This document shows positions 62,746-64,000 of a stretch of DNA of 64,000 nucleotides, piece by piece (position 1 is the first letter of the stretch; every line of letters starts with the position of its first letter). The notes under the pieces were generated by a model. That model saw only the letters and a program-made list of their open reading frames with translations, was not told where the DNA came from and ran no database searches. The stretch comes from Erythrocercus mccallii (taxonomy: Eukaryota > Chordata > Aves > Passeriformes > Dicruridae): contig VZRG01000374.1 of NCBI GenBank assembly GCA_013397435.1, positions 127,548-191,547 of the forward strand, read 5' to 3'. The position numbers were made by a program, and so were the translations under genes.

Positions 62746-64000
62746 CTGGGGTATAGGCTAGACAAACAGACATGAAGTGACCTATACCAATAAGGTATTT
62801 AAAATTAGTGAATGTGACTTTGAAATGAGTCGGTTGCATTATATTCTGTGCCTTTTTGGCACTAGTTAGTAGTTCTGTCTGCTTACTTTTATGGACATTA
62901 AGTGTTTGGAAGTGCCTACTAAGGTACTAAAGCTTGGATAATTAGCATATGTGTTAATACAGTAGCACATGTTTTACATATGATGAAACATTTCCCTCAT
63001 TCTAGATAAATTTATTTATTTTCCCCATGAATGAGTTGCTGCTGTATCATAACTTCCTAAAAGCTATACTAACTTCTACACTGGAGGATGGACTTCCCTT
63101 CCATTAGAGGGTCTTCAAGTCCAAGTTTTGTAATGCAGAATTAAGTATTCAGTTGAAAGGAGATGTATATTTTTATGTGCTCTCATGACAGAAGGACAAT
63201 CCCGGGGTATTCCATTAGTCACATAAAAACATGAAGACCTGATAGGAATTCTAGTTCAAATTAAGTAGTGGTGAGTGCAAGCCCCATGCGTATTTAAAAA
63301 CTGCTGAAATTTTGTGTGCAGTTGGCACTTGAAGTGCCGTGTTCTGGATCAGTAATTCTTCTTTGCTACTTCTTTTTCATGAAGGTTTGAGATCTGACGT
63401 TCTTTCCAGAGAGATCTAAAGATAAAAAAGGTCTGTCATATTTCAAAATGGTGGGCATATCTTTGTATTTTTCCAGTGGTGTAGAGGATGCAGTGATTTT
63501 GCAGAAGAGAACATGTATTTTCCACATTGCTGAAGTGCAACTGTTATCAGCCAAACTAGTGGCTCATGAGAACATAGGGAATCATTATCTCAGTTGATAG
63601 CATCTGAACATTGCTGCTCCATAAAGACAAATGTTGTTATTCTGCTTCTGTATACAGGTGATCTCTCAGGAGGAATATGGGGATCTCAAAAGGCAGTTGG
63701 TGCAGGGATTCTGGAAGGCACGGTGGGGGAAAGGAGAAACATCTCTGTGCTGTTTTATTTTGTTCTATGTTCATGTCTTACATTTACAATAATTAAAAGA
63801 ATAGGTGACCTCTACGTGAAAAATATTCCCAAATTAAAATGTGTTAAGATGGAGTTAAAATTGAGAGTATATATCAACAGAAAAATATTTGAGGCATTGC
63901 TCTTGTTTGCAACATGAGTATTGCAAACTCTGAAATTTCAGAGTTAAAGGTGAAACATAATCCAAACATGACAGATTGATATTTGGGAAAGAGTCATCCA
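62746..64000. other. unique sequence, no gene recognised
   Basis: No supported gene. The 63594-63917 frame (107 codons, + strand) runs close to the window end and resembles no known family. No further CR1 sequence is recognisable downstream of the fragment ending at about 62745. Confidence 0.45.

Noticed and set aside
1..64000. CRISPR arrays, tRNA or rRNA genes, LTR retrovirus remnants, mitochondrial insertions
   Set aside because: Looked for by eye through spaced direct repeats, T-loop-type GGTTCGAAT words and paired TG...CA termini; none found.

Overview
The window reads as nuclear DNA from a bird, most likely one of the Neoaves and possibly a songbird. The evidence is the repeat content. 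Every interspersed repeat I recognise is a CR1 LINE fragment, the dominant avian retrotransposon. The best copy (about 47550-48599) ends in the ATTCTGTG-type octamer repeats typical of CR1 3' ends. I see no Alu-like SINE, L1, LTR pair, bacterial operon or viral gene. The sequence is AT-rich with few CpGs and no CpG island. The species is inference.

I cannot identify a single protein-coding gene. The open frames are short (longest 168 codons), overlap one another on both strands, and do not resemble families I know, so I read them as chance. The window is best described as intergenic or deep intronic sequence. Two stretches (43851-43983 and 58565-58673) look like internal exons, with a pyrimidine tract plus AG in front, an open frame and a GT donor behind. 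They are listed at low confidence because 64 kb is expected to hold several such segments by chance.

Layout: 1-14359 is unique sequence with an 18-bp-stem inverted repeat (1081-1129) and two perfect AP-1 sites (6220-6253). 14360-14420 is a TA/TG microsatellite. 16790-17370 is strongly purine-rich on the + strand. 17371-47549 is unique sequence with a Z-DNA-prone palindrome (22457-22481) and patches that look like conserved noncoding elements. 47550-62745 holds all the recognisable CR1 copies: a 3'-complete young-looking one at 47550-48599, a 3' tail near 51090-51185, a much older copy at about 53390-54580, a minus-strand tail at about 59140-59400, and an internal RT fragment at 62030-62745. 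A perfect 17-bp-arm hairpin lies at 60514-60551. The last 1.2 kb shows nothing recognisable.

I found no convincing new biological system. The items most worth checking are the two exon-like segments, the perfect hairpin at 60514 and the inverted repeat at 1081.
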